From assembly GCA_902526165.1 (NCBI GenBank), contig CABZKA010000001.1, positions 1 through 64,000 of the forward strand: 64,000 nt of DNA, written 5' to 3'. Within the stretch, counting starts at the first letter, position 1. Each line of letters opens with the position of its first letter. The DNA is from an uncultured Bacteroidota bacterium (GTDB lineage Bacteria; Bacteroidota; Bacteroidia; Flavobacteriales; Flavobacteriaceae). Of this stretch, positions 1 through 7,705 are shown one piece after another. Below the pieces are notes generated by a model, which was not told the origin of the DNA, searched no databases, and saw only the letters and a program-made list of their open reading frames with translations. A program made the position numbers and the translations under genes.

Positions 1-234
1 CAACAACTTTAACGTTGTAAGTACCTGCGTCAGGATACTGATATGAGAGTGATTCCCCAATATTTGCACTTACAGGATCAACCCCATCAATTCCAGGGTG
101 AAACTCAAATAAAGTTGCAAAATCAGCACTTGCTGTTACGTTTACTTGCTTTGAAACGTTCGAATCATTTTCAATAGAAACCTGTAAATTTTCAGGGGCC
201 TTGAAAGATACTGTGAGTTGAACGTCAGCGGTTG
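1..234 (-). CDS. Partial SusE-like PKD surface glycan-binding protein, internal piece
   Basis: Reading the minus strand gives an open, PKD-like stretch: ADVQLTVSFKAPENLQVSI, then QVNVTASADFATLFEFHPG, then SYQYPDAGTYNVKVV, which runs off the left edge. Such alternating PKD/Ig-like repeats are typical of the SusE-like or glycan-binding lipoproteins encoded next to susCD in laminarin PULs of marine Bacteroidetes, displayed on the cell surface. No start or stop codon belongs to it: the frame carries on for a short way into the antisense of the next feature and then stops, so the right boundary is where protein-like sequence ends (about 222-235). The C-terminus expected for the same protein lies next to it on the opposite strand, so this is probably one gene split by an inversion or an assembly misjoin. 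Confidence 0.55.
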
Positions 235-329
235 AATGGTATAACCTTGTTATGTTTATCGATAATGGAACCAATGGAGATGGTTCGTCAAACTTTACGA
301 TATATATAGATGATATTACTCAATATTAA
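222..329 (+). CDS. C-terminal fragment of a SusE-like glycan-binding protein
   Basis: The plus strand encodes EWYNLVMFIDNG and then DGSSNFTIYIDDITQY before a TAA at 327-329. This is the usual ending of PUL glycan-binding proteins, where a final beta-sandwich closes with an acidic-aromatic FDDI/IDDI strand. An in-frame TGA at 219-221 closes the frame upstream, so only about 35 residues are left, with no start. It lies 15 bases before the next PUL gene in the same direction, which is where the SusE-like gene normally sits. Its missing N-terminal part is probably the PKD sequence reading in the opposite direction immediately to the left. Family assignment is from pattern memory, not a search. 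Confidence 0.5.
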   Translation, partial: TSAVEWYNLVMFIDNGTNGDGSSNFTIYIDDITQY

Positions 330-344
330 TTTAAATTTATAAAA

Positions 345-1256
345 ATGAAAAAATTTAATACACTTTTTAAAATTATAATTGCCTCACTTCTAATGATAGC
401 TTTTACTAGTTGTGAGGTTGATAGCTTTGCCGAAAATGATGAATTTAGTTTTGGAGATATAGTGGCACCCTCAAATGTTCAAGTGACATCTGATATTTCA
501 GGACAAGATTCAGATAATCCATTTGGAGATGGATCTGGAGAGGTTACTTTCACAGTAACTGCTGAAAATGCTATTGCTTATAAGTTCGTTAACGATGGAG
601 TTGAAACCATGAGTAGTAGCGGATCTCTTACTTACACATTTTCACAATTAGGTACTAATACCTATACCATTACTGCAATTGCCGTTGGAAAAGGTGGAAC
701 TACATCAAGTGCAGCGTTAGCTGTTGAAGTACTTGTAACCTATACTCCACCAGCTGAGCTTGTTGCAGCATTGCAGACTGGAAATTGGAGAATAAAAGCT
801 GATGAATGGAGACATATGGGTGTTGGACCATCTGATGCTCCTGAACCGTGGTGGTGGGGTGCAAACCCATACGACAAGGCTTCAACTGGGATGTATGATG
901 ATAGATATACTTTTGCATCTGATGGAACTTTTAGTTTTGATGTTGGCCCTGACGGTCAAATTTTTGGAAAAGCAGATCCAATGGAAGCAGATTTAGGTGG
1001 AGACAGAGGACAAACTAGAAATGGAGATAATGAATATACCAATTATCCCTTTTATAGTTTTGATGAAAAATGGTCGATCTCAGCACCTGGAGGTGTCGAA
1101 ACTATTAATTTTACAGGAATTGGTTTTATGGGATTTTATGTTGGTTCACACGATTATACTATCTTATCTAGATCATCAAATAGAATTATCTTAAGAACAG
1201 TAGGTTCAGGCGGTTTAGGTTGGTTTTGGATAATTACAAATGATCCAGCAGACTAA
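345..1256 (+). CDS. PKD-domain surface glycan-binding lipoprotein of a laminarin-type PUL
   Basis: A 303-residue lipoprotein: a basic N-terminus, a hydrophobic stretch and a lipobox ending at Cys23 (AFTSC), followed by acidic residues as in surface-exported Bacteroidetes lipoproteins. Residues about 40-135 are a PKD/Ig-like domain rich in GDGSGEV-type turns. Residues about 140-303 form a separate module with an aromatic patch (EPWWWGANPYD), a GMYDDRYTFASDGTF strand pair and GFMGFYVGSHDYTI. The same two modules recur at the N-terminus of the GH16 enzyme just downstream, so I infer beta-glucan binding at the cell surface. It follows the SusE-like fragment and is followed by a terminator-like hairpin. 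No catalytic residues recognised. Likely role is substrate capture for a SusCD transporter encoded outside the window. Confidence 0.8.
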   Translation: MKKFNTLFKIIIASLLMIAFTSCEVDSFAENDEFSFGDIVAPSNVQVTSDISGQDSDNPFGDGSGEVTFTVTAENAIAYKFVNDGVETMSSSGSLTYTFSQLGTNTYTITAIAVGKGGTTSSAALAVEVLVTYTPPAELVAALQTGNWRIKADEWRHMGVGPSDAPEPWWWGANPYDKASTGMYDDRYTFASDGTFSFDVGPDGQIFGKADPMEADLGGDRGQTRNGDNEYTNYPFYSFDEKWSISAPGGVETINFTGIGFMGFYVGSHDYTILSRSSNRIILRTVGSGGLGWFWIITNDPAD

Positions 1257-1280
1257 ATAATTGATTTTTAATGCTTAAAT

Positions 1281-1314
1281 AAAGAGTTTGGGTTTTTTCC
1301 CCAAGCTCTTTTTT
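1281..1314 (+). terminator. Rho-independent terminator-like hairpin
   Basis: AAAGAGTTTGGG and CCCAAGCTCTTT form a 12-bp stem (one G-U pair) around a short T/C loop, followed by a run of T. It lies between the glycan-binding lipoprotein and the GH16 gene. It may terminate or, more likely within a PUL operon, lower expression of the downstream glycosidases relative to the binding proteins. Confidence 0.7.
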
Positions 1315-1327
1315 ATAAACTTATCCA

Positions 1328-2944
1328 ATGAAAATTTTTTATCAATTGAAAATGTATAATTTTTTATTGTTTTTCTTTTTGTTATTTTCATGTTCAGGTG
1401 AAGAACCCTCGGACGATTCTGGACCAACAGATCCAGAACAAGTCATTCCGACAAACTTAGTCTTAGATATTGAAATAGTTGGATCTAATTCTCAAAACTC
1501 AAATGGTGATGGTTCTGGTCTTGTCAGATTTAAAGCTAGTGCTAACAATGCTGTTAATTATAGTTTTAGATTTGGTACTGGTGACAGTGAAGAAAGTTCA
1601 TCAGGATCTGCTGAATATACATATACTCAAGCTGGAAATCATTCTTATAATATAAATGTTTTAGCATACTCTTCAACCAATGATTTTATTAGTATTTCAG
1701 AAAATATTGAAGTTTATGTAGCTGTGCAATCAGACCCAGATCTTTCAAATGTACTTACTGGTGGAAGTCAAAAATCTTGGAAAGTGAACGCAGCTTATGA
1801 TGCCCACTTTTCAAATGGAGAAAATCAATTTAAATACCCAACTTGGTGGGAGGCATCGGCTTTCTCAAAATCAAATTCTGGGTTTTATGATGACAAGTTT
1901 ATATTTAAATCCGATGGAACATATATTCATGAAACAAACGGGGATGTTTATGGAAAAGCAAATTATCTTAATCAAACATTTGGTAATACGGGTCAGCCTA
2001 TAAATGGCTCCAATGAGATTGAAAAATATAGTTTATCAAACTATCAAACTACATTTTCTGTTGTAAAAGAAAATGATGAAAATAAATTGAGCTTCCAAGA
2101 TAAAGGATTTGTTGGATTTTTTGTTGGTCAGCATGAGTTTACTATTGAATGTTATGATAATAATAATTTATTTGTTAGAGCTGTAGATGATCAAAATAGA
2201 GCTTGGTATATTTGGCTCACAGATCAAGCGGTTTCAACTGTGCCTTCAAAAGATATTTTTACCAATTTAGTATGGCAAGAGGAATTTAACTATAATGGAA
2301 AAATTGATAGTAACAAATGGGTATATGAAATTAGAGATCAGTGGTATAATCAGGAATTACAGGCAACTACTGATAGACTAGATAATGTTATCGTTCAAGA
2401 TGGTAAACTAAGAATCATTGCTAAAAGAGAAAATTATAATGGTAAAAGTTTTACATCAGGAAGAATCAAGTCAAATGGTAAATTTGACTTTACTTATGGT
2501 CGTGTTGATATTAAGGCAAAATTGCCAGGAGAAAAGGGTACTTGGCCAGCTCTTTGGCTTTTGGGCTCAAATTATGATGATATTGATTGGCCCAAGTGTG
2601 GAGAAATTGATATCATGGAGCATGCAGGAAATAGATTAAATAAAATCCAAGGTACTGTACATCATCCTGACAAATATGGCAGTGGTGATGGAGGTGAAAC
2701 AAATGAATATTCAAATGTTTCAACAGATTTCAACATTTACTCAGTAGTGTGGACAGAAAAAGGAGTAACATTTCTCGTAAATGATAAGCCTTTTCACATA
2801 GTAGGAAATTCTTGTGCTTTGCCATTTAATTGGGACTTCTTTTTAATTCTTAATATAGCAATGGGAGGTACTTTTGGTGGTTCAGTTCCTGATAGTTTTG
2901 TATCCGACATTATGGAAGTTGATTATGTCCGAGTTTACCAATAA
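1328..2944 (+). CDS. GH16 endo-beta-1,3-glucanase (laminarinase) lipoprotein with PKD and binding modules
   Basis: 538 residues. A lipoprotein signal ends at Cys22 (LLFSC), followed by SGEEPSDDSG, acidic as in surface-exposed lipoproteins. Residues about 45-135 are a PKD domain and about 140-300 are a module clearly related to the upstream glycan-binding protein (SGFYDDKFIFKSDGTY, GFVGFFVGQHEFTI). Residues about 310-538 are the GH16 beta-jellyroll with the signature GEIDIMEHAG: Glu426 as nucleophile, Asp428 and Glu431 as acid/base. This GH16 type cleaves internal beta-1,3 (or mixed) glucan bonds, giving oligosaccharides for SusCD import and for the GH3 enzyme encoded next. Laminarin is the likeliest substrate; lichenan-type glucans are possible. 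Its stop is 10 bases from the GH3 start. Confidence 0.92.
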   Translation: MKIFYQLKMYNFLLFFFLLFSCSGEEPSDDSGPTDPEQVIPTNLVLDIEIVGSNSQNSNGDGSGLVRFKASANNAVNYSFRFGTGDSEESSSGSAEYTYTQAGNHSYNINVLAYSSTNDFISISENIEVYVAVQSDPDLSNVLTGGSQKSWKVNAAYDAHFSNGENQFKYPTWWEASAFSKSNSGFYDDKFIFKSDGTYIHETNGDVYGKANYLNQTFGNTGQPINGSNEIEKYSLSNYQTTFSVVKENDENKLSFQDKGFVGFFVGQHEFTIECYDNNNLFVRAVDDQNRAWYIWLTDQAVSTVPSKDIFTNLVWQEEFNYNGKIDSNKWVYEIRDQWYNQELQATTDRLDNVIVQDGKLRIIAKRENYNGKSFTSGRIKSNGKFDFTYGRVDIKAKLPGEKGTWPALWLLGSNYDDIDWPKCGEIDIMEHAGNRLNKIQGTVHHPDKYGSGDGGETNEYSNVSTDFNIYSVVWTEKGVTFLVNDKPFHIVGNSCALPFNWDFFLILNIAMGGTFGGSVPDSFVSDIMEVDYVRVYQ

Positions 2945-2954
2945 ATTTAAAAAA

Positions 2955-4763
2955 ATGAAATACTTAAAAATTTTAATAATAATACTTTTTATAACAAATA
3001 CATCTTGTGATTATGAAAATCCTAATCAAATTGCTGAGAGTGAAATTTCCAACAGAGTCGATGAAATTTTAAATTTGATGACTTTGGAAGAAAAAGTTGG
3101 TCAAATGACACAAATTGATCAGCGTTTTTTAGATACTATTGCGGACCTTTCTACTTATCATATTGGATCATTACTGAGTGGTGGAGGATCCCATCCAGAA
3201 ATAAACGAGCCTCAAGCATGGCTCGATATGTATAATAAGTATCAAAATGAAGCACTGAAATCAAGATTACAAATTCCACTTGTATATGGAATTGATGCTG
3301 TTCACGGACATAATAATGTGTATGGAGCAACCATTTTCCCTCACAACATTGGGTTGGGAGCAACCAATAATCCAGATATTGTTTTTAAGGTTTCTGAAAT
3401 CACATCTAAAGAAGTTGCTGCAACTGGAATTGATTGGACTTTTTCACCTTGCTTATCCTCACCAGAGGACTACAGATGGGGAAGAACTTATGAAGGTTTT
3501 TCCAGTGATCCTGCTTTGGTTGCTAACCTAGGCTCTGCAGCAGTTTCTGGATATCAAAGTGTTGAAAATATGAACGGAAAAAAAGTAATTGCTTGTGCAA
3601 AACATTTTGTAGGAGACGGTAATACTGAATTTGGTACAGGAATGAATGGATTGGTAGATAGAGGAAATACAATTCTTACTATTGAAGAATTAAAAGAAAA
3701 GTTATTGCCAAAGTACCAAGAGGCAATTGATGCAGATGTTCAAACAATTATGGCTTCTTATAATAGTTGGAATGGTGTTAAGTGTCATGGTAGTAAAGAA
3801 TTATTAACAGATATTTTAAAAGATGAAATGGGTTTTCAAGGATTCGTCATTTCGGATTGGGAAGGTATAGATCAAGTTTCAGGAGATTATAAATCTGATA
3901 TTGATGTTGCAATTAATGCAGGTATTGATATGGTAATGGTTTCAGGTGAAAGTCAACCTTATAAAAAGTTTATCAGGCTATTGAAGGAAAATGTTGAAGA
4001 GGGACTTATTCCAATGTCTAGAATAGATGATGCAGTTTCTAGAATATTAAAAGTTAAAATTAGAAATGGATTAATGGATAATCCGCTTGTAAGTAATGAA
4101 AATTTAAATTTAATTGGATCAACAGAACACAGAGCTGTAGGTAGGCAAGCAGTTAGGGAAAGTGTAGTGGTTTTGAAGAATGAAAATATATTTCCATTAT
4201 CAAAAGATCTTGAAACTTTAGTTGTTGCTGGTAAAGGAGCTGATAATCTTGGTATGCAATGTGGGGGTTGGTCTATTGACTGGCAAGGTGGTCAAGGAGA
4301 AATTACGATAGGAACAACAATACTTGATGGAATTAAAAAAACCGTGTCTGAATCTACTGAAATTATTTACAGCGAAGATGGATCAGATATTGTTCCTAAC
4401 TCTGATAATATTGCTGTAGTCGTAATAGGTGAAGACCCATATACAGAATGGTTTGGAGATAAAGAAAATCTAGATTTAAGTGAAGATGATATCAACCTTA
4501 TTAGCGATTTAAAAGAAAATGGTTTTAAGGTTGCCATTCTTTTGATCTCTGGGAGACCATTGAATGTTGCTGATCACATTGATCAATGGGATGCTTTTGC
4601 GGCTATTTGGTTACCTGGAACAGAAGGTGATGGTGTATCAGATATTTTATTCGGCGACTTTAGTTCAACAGGAAGGTTGTCTTTTCCTTGGCCAATAAAT
4701 ACTGAGGAGGGGTCTAATGCTGATAAAGATAATCTGCTTTTTGAAATAGGTTACGGATTATAA
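2955..4763 (+). CDS. GH3 beta-glucosidase / exo-beta-1,3-glucanase, lipoprotein
   Basis: A two-domain GH3 enzyme. I start it at ATG 2955 (MKYLKILIIILFITNTSC), not at the track start at 2874, because that ATG begins a lipoprotein signal with Cys at the lipobox. The mature protein is about 585 residues: (beta/alpha)8 domain with the substrate motif KHFVGDG and nucleophile Asp301 in FVISDWEGID, then the alpha/beta sandwich (residues about 390-602) with GGWSIDWQGGQG. It lacks the C-terminal fibronectin-like domain of longer GH3 enzymes and resembles the compact ExoI type. Role: release of glucose from the ends of beta-glucan oligosaccharides made by GH16, in the periplasm or on the outer membrane. 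Exact linkage preference cannot be read from sequence. Confidence 0.92.
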   Translation: MKYLKILIIILFITNTSCDYENPNQIAESEISNRVDEILNLMTLEEKVGQMTQIDQRFLDTIADLSTYHIGSLLSGGGSHPEINEPQAWLDMYNKYQNEALKSRLQIPLVYGIDAVHGHNNVYGATIFPHNIGLGATNNPDIVFKVSEITSKEVAATGIDWTFSPCLSSPEDYRWGRTYEGFSSDPALVANLGSAAVSGYQSVENMNGKKVIACAKHFVGDGNTEFGTGMNGLVDRGNTILTIEELKEKLLPKYQEAIDADVQTIMASYNSWNGVKCHGSKELLTDILKDEMGFQGFVISDWEGIDQVSGDYKSDIDVAINAGIDMVMVSGESQPYKKFIRLLKENVEEGLIPMSRIDDAVSRILKVKIRNGLMDNPLVSNENLNLIGSTEHRAVGRQAVRESVVVLKNENIFPLSKDLETLVVAGKGADNLGMQCGGWSIDWQGGQGEITIGTTILDGIKKTVSESTEIIYSEDGSDIVPNSDNIAVVVIGEDPYTEWFGDKENLDLSEDDINLISDLKENGFKVAILLISGRPLNVADHIDQWDAFAAIWLPGTEGDGVSDILFGDFSSTGRLSFPWPINTEEGSNADKDNLLFEIGYGL

Positions 4764-4787
4764 TAAAAACGTAATTTTACTCAAAAG

Positions 4788-5279
4788 TTGACTTTGAGAT
4801 ATCTAGTTATTTCCTTGACTCTATTCTTGTTCGCATGTAAAGACGAAACAAAGACTAATAATATTTCTCAAGTTAATAGTGAAATAGCATTCAAGTCTTT
4901 TTTTGATCAAGCTATTATTCCTGAAATATTACAGTTAGATAGTTTGTACAATTCAGAGTTTGAAAAGTGGACGGAGTTTATAAGCTTTTCTGTAATACTA
5001 AATGATATGTCAGAGGATGATAAAAATCATAGGATCATGATCTCTTCCTTATCAAATAAATTAGATAATATTGAAATAGATAAAATACCAGATCCTTTTA
5101 ATACACCACCCATTATTGGAAGAACTAAAGTTTTAAAGACATTTGTTGAAAAAATTTCTCTCACTAGTGAATCAGAGTTTTCCACAGAAAAGTATAATGA
5201 TGATATTAAGAAAATAATAGTTTCATTTAATGCACTTGTCTACCAGTTAAATGCAAGAGTAAAAGAAATTAATTTTTGA
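4788..5279 (+). CDS. Small lipoprotein of unknown function at the PUL end
   Basis: 163 residues from a TTG start, with a short hydrophobic signal and a lipobox ending at Cys17 (LFLFAC) followed by KDETK. The mature part is mostly polar and predicted helical, with many Lys, Asp and Glu; I recognise no family or catalytic motif. It follows the GH3 gene by 24 bases on the same strand and its 3' end overlaps metG (opposite strand) by 11 bases. It could be a PUL accessory or an unrelated envelope protein. The lipoprotein call is well supported, the function is not known. Confidence 0.6.
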   Translation: MTLRYLVISLTLFLFACKDETKTNNISQVNSEIAFKSFFDQAIIPEILQLDSLYNSEFEKWTEFISFSVILNDMSEDDKNHRIMISSLSNKLDNIEIDKIPDPFNTPPIIGRTKVLKTFVEKISLTSESEFSTEKYNDDIKKIIVSFNALVYQLNARVKEINF

Positions 5280-6954
5280 TGTTTAAATTAAGTTTGTTCA
5301 ACTGATTTTGAATTTCATCATCTTCAATTTTCCTAAATATCAAATTTGATTTTTTTATTTTATTTCCAGGCTCAATAATTTTTTTTTCTGAACTTAATTT
5401 TGTCCAAGGAATCAGTTTTATATTAAAAATTTCTCTTATTTTTTTTGCTGAGTTGGGAATAAAAGGTTCTGATAGAATAGAAAGTAAGGCACAGGTCTCC
5501 AGTGAAATATAAAGTATTTGTTCTACTTTACTGATATTATTTTCTTTATAAAGTTTCCAAGGTTCTTTCTCTGCCAAGTATTTATTACCTGTTCTTGCAA
5601 GGTCAATCAATTGATTTACAGAGTCTCTAAACTTAAATTTATCTAAAGAATTAGATATTGATGATACATAATTGTATATTTTCAGTAATTGATCAGAATC
5701 AATTTTTTCATATTCCGGTACCACATTATCAAAATATTTTTCTGTTAATACAAAAACCCTATTAATATAATTTCCAAGAATAGCCACTAATTCATTGTTA
5801 TTTCTACTCTGAAAATCTTTCCAAGTGAAATCATTGTCTTTGTTTTCTGGACAATTTACTGTTAGAGTATACCTTAATGAGTCTTGCATGTTTTCAAAAT
5901 CTTGTAAATATTCATGAAGCCATATAGCCCAATTTTTAGAAGTTGAAATTTTTTCCCCCTCTAGATTTAAAAACTCGTTAGCAGGAACATTGTCTGGTAA
6001 TATGAATTCACCGTGTGCTTTTAATATTGATGGAAAAATAATACAATGAAAAACAATATTATCTTTTCCAATAAAATGTATTAGTCTTGTATCAGGTTTT
6101 TTCCAATAATCCTCCCAGTTTTTATTGTTTCTTTTTGCCCATTCCTTGGTAGAGGAAATATATCCAATGGGAGCATCAAACCATACATACATAACCTTGC
6201 CTTTCGCATCATCTCTAGGTATTGGGATTCCCCAATCTAGATCTCTAGAAATTGCTCTCGACTCAAGACCTTGACCTATCCATGATTTTACTTGACCGTA
6301 AACGTTGGATTTCCATAAATCCTTTTTTCCTTTTAATATCCATTCAGTCAAAAATTGCTCATAATTTCCTAATGGTAAATACCAATGCTTTGTTTCTTTT
6401 AGTATCGGTTTCGAACCACTTAGTCTAGATTTGGGATTGATCAAGTCATTAGGACTTAATGACGCTCCACAATTCTCACATTGGTCCCCATAAGCGTGTT
6501 TATGGCCACATTTTGGACATTCACCCACAACATATCTATCTGCAAGAAATTGATTTTCATTTTCATCGTAAAGTTGTTTAGTGGTTTTGATTTCAAATAG
6601 TCCTTTTTTATCCAATTTTTTAAAAAAATCTTTTGATGTTTCATGATGAATACTATCAGAGGTTCTTGCATAATTATCAAAAGAAATTCCAAAACTTTCA
6701 AATGTTTCCTTGATAAGATTGTGGTATTTATCGATTACTGATTTAATAGAATTTCCCTCTTGCTTAGCTTTAATAGAAATTGCTACTCCATGTTCATCAC
6801 TACCACATATAAAAGCAACATCATTCTCACAAAGACGTTTATATCTGGCGTAAATATCTGCAGGTAAATAGGCACCTGCTAAATGACCTATATGAATTGG
6901 CCCATTGGTATAGGGAAGAGCAGAGGTTATTGTGAACCTTTGATTTTTTTCCAT
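5269..6954 (-). CDS. metG: Methionyl-tRNA synthetase, short form without C-terminal tRNA-binding domain
   Basis: Class I aminoacyl-tRNA synthetase charging tRNA-Met. Visible: the HIGH signature ([11 protein letters not shown]), a knuckle with four Cys ([18 protein letters not shown]), the KMSKS loop as KISTS ([10 protein letters not shown]), and the anticodon-binding helical domain (residues about 400-550). I choose ATG 6954 ([10 protein letters not shown]) over the TTG three codons upstream. At 561 residues it ends after the anticodon-binding domain, whereas many Bacteroidetes MetG proteins are about 680 residues with a C-terminal EMAP/Trbp111-like OB-fold. The 3' end overlaps the convergent lipoprotein gene. 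No OB-fold gene is seen nearby. Confidence 0.95.
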   Translation of the reverse strand: MEKNQRFTITSALPYTNGPIHIGHLAGAYLPADIYARYKRLCENDVAFICGSDEHGVAISIKAKQEGNSIKSVIDKYHNLIKETFESFGISFDNYARTSDSIHHETSKDFFKKLDKKGLFEIKTTKQLYDENENQFLADRYVVGECPKCGHKHAYGDQCENCGASLSPNDLINPKSRLSGSKPILKETKHWYLPLGNYEQFLTEWILKGKKDLWKSNVYGQVKSWIGQGLESRAISRDLDWGIPIPRDDAKGKVMYVWFDAPIGYISSTKEWAKRNNKNWEDYWKKPDTRLIHFIGKDNIVFHCIIFPSILKAHGEFILPDNVPANEFLNLEGEKISTSKNWAIWLHEYLQDFENMQDSLRYTLTVNCPENKDNDFTWKDFQSRNNNELVAILGNYINRVFVLTEKYFDNVVPEYEKIDSDQLLKIYNYVSSISNSLDKFKFRDSVNQLIDLARTGNKYLAEKEPWKLYKENNISKVEQILYISLETCALLSILSEPFIPNSAKKIREIFNIKLIPWTKLSSEKKIIEPGNKIKKSNLIFRKIEDDEIQNQLNKLNLNIKN

Positions 6955-7045
6955 CTCTTTCAAAAATAATCAATTTAATAATGATGTATTGTTTTTATTA
7001 ATGTGTTATTTTTACAATAAGTTGTGATATTTAAAACATTGTATT

Positions 7046-7705
7046 TTGAAAACCATTTCTAGTGCTGTTAATGAATATATAAAGTCGAAACCTTTTTTAA
7101 GTTCTGCTCTTTCAGAGGGTATAATAAATTTAACGTCATTATCAAGAAATATTAAGCCTGAAATTGAAGAAATATTAAGAAAAAATATAAATCATGGGGC
7201 TATTGTTATGGCCCTTAATAGACTTTCTTTAAATCTTGAATTTCAGCATACTCAGAAAATTGTAAGAGTAATTAAAAACATAGGAGATATCACCGTTAGA
7301 TCAAATTTGACGGATTATAATTTTAAAGTGTCAGAGACTATATTGAATAATCAATCAGATATTTTAAAAAAACTCAATAACACTAACACTAGTTTTTATT
7401 CTTCATCAAGAGGTGTTGATGAATGTAATATTGTTGTGAGTGGTAACCTTACAAGTTTGATTGACGAAAACTTTGGAGAAGAATTACTAATAAAGAGGAC
7501 AGAAAAATTATCGGCTATATCTTTTAAGTTACCTTCAGAAAATGTTTCTGTGCCAGGAATTTATTATTATGTTTTTCAAAAATTATCTTGGGATGGAATA
7601 AATATCTCTCAAGTAATTTCAACATCTAACGAATTCACAATTTTAGTTTCTGAAGATGAGGTTGATAATGCATTTTCAGTAATAAATAAATTAAAAAATA
7701 TTTAA
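7046..7705 (+). CDS. Conserved flavobacterial ACT-like protein, function unknown
   Basis: 219 residues from a TTG start (MKTISSAVNEYIKSKPFL). The N-terminal half is helical and ends in a stretch (GAIVMALNRLSLNLEF) that may be an HTH-like element. The C-terminal part contains two repeats that read like ACT folds (FYSSSRGVDECNIVVSG; VPGIYYYVFQKLSWDGIN followed by EFTILVSEDEVDNAFSVI). Similar short flavobacterial proteins are often labelled aspartate kinase, but there is no kinase domain here; the real aspartokinase is the gene at 11539. I read it as a small-molecule-responsive regulator candidate. It diverges from metG and its 3' end overlaps mfd by 15 bases. Confidence 0.6.
   Translation: MKTISSAVNEYIKSKPFLSSALSEGIINLTSLSRNIKPEIEEILRKNINHGAIVMALNRLSLNLEFQHTQKIVRVIKNIGDITVRSNLTDYNFKVSETILNNQSDILKKLNNTNTSFYSSSRGVDECNIVVSGNLTSLIDENFGEELLIKRTEKLSAISFKLPSENVSVPGIYYYVFQKLSWDGINISQVISTSNEFTILVSEDEVDNAFSVINKLKNI

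Noticed and set aside
700-918. Minus-strand ORF inside the PKD lipoprotein, and similar ORFs listed within other genes
   Set aside because: Lies antisense or out of frame within well-supported coding genes, has no family-like sequence; a shadow ORF.
2874-2954. Longer GH3 start proposed by the ORF track
   Set aside because: The extension lies inside the GH16 coding end and removes the lipoprotein signal from the N-terminus; ATG 2955 gives a proper signal peptide.
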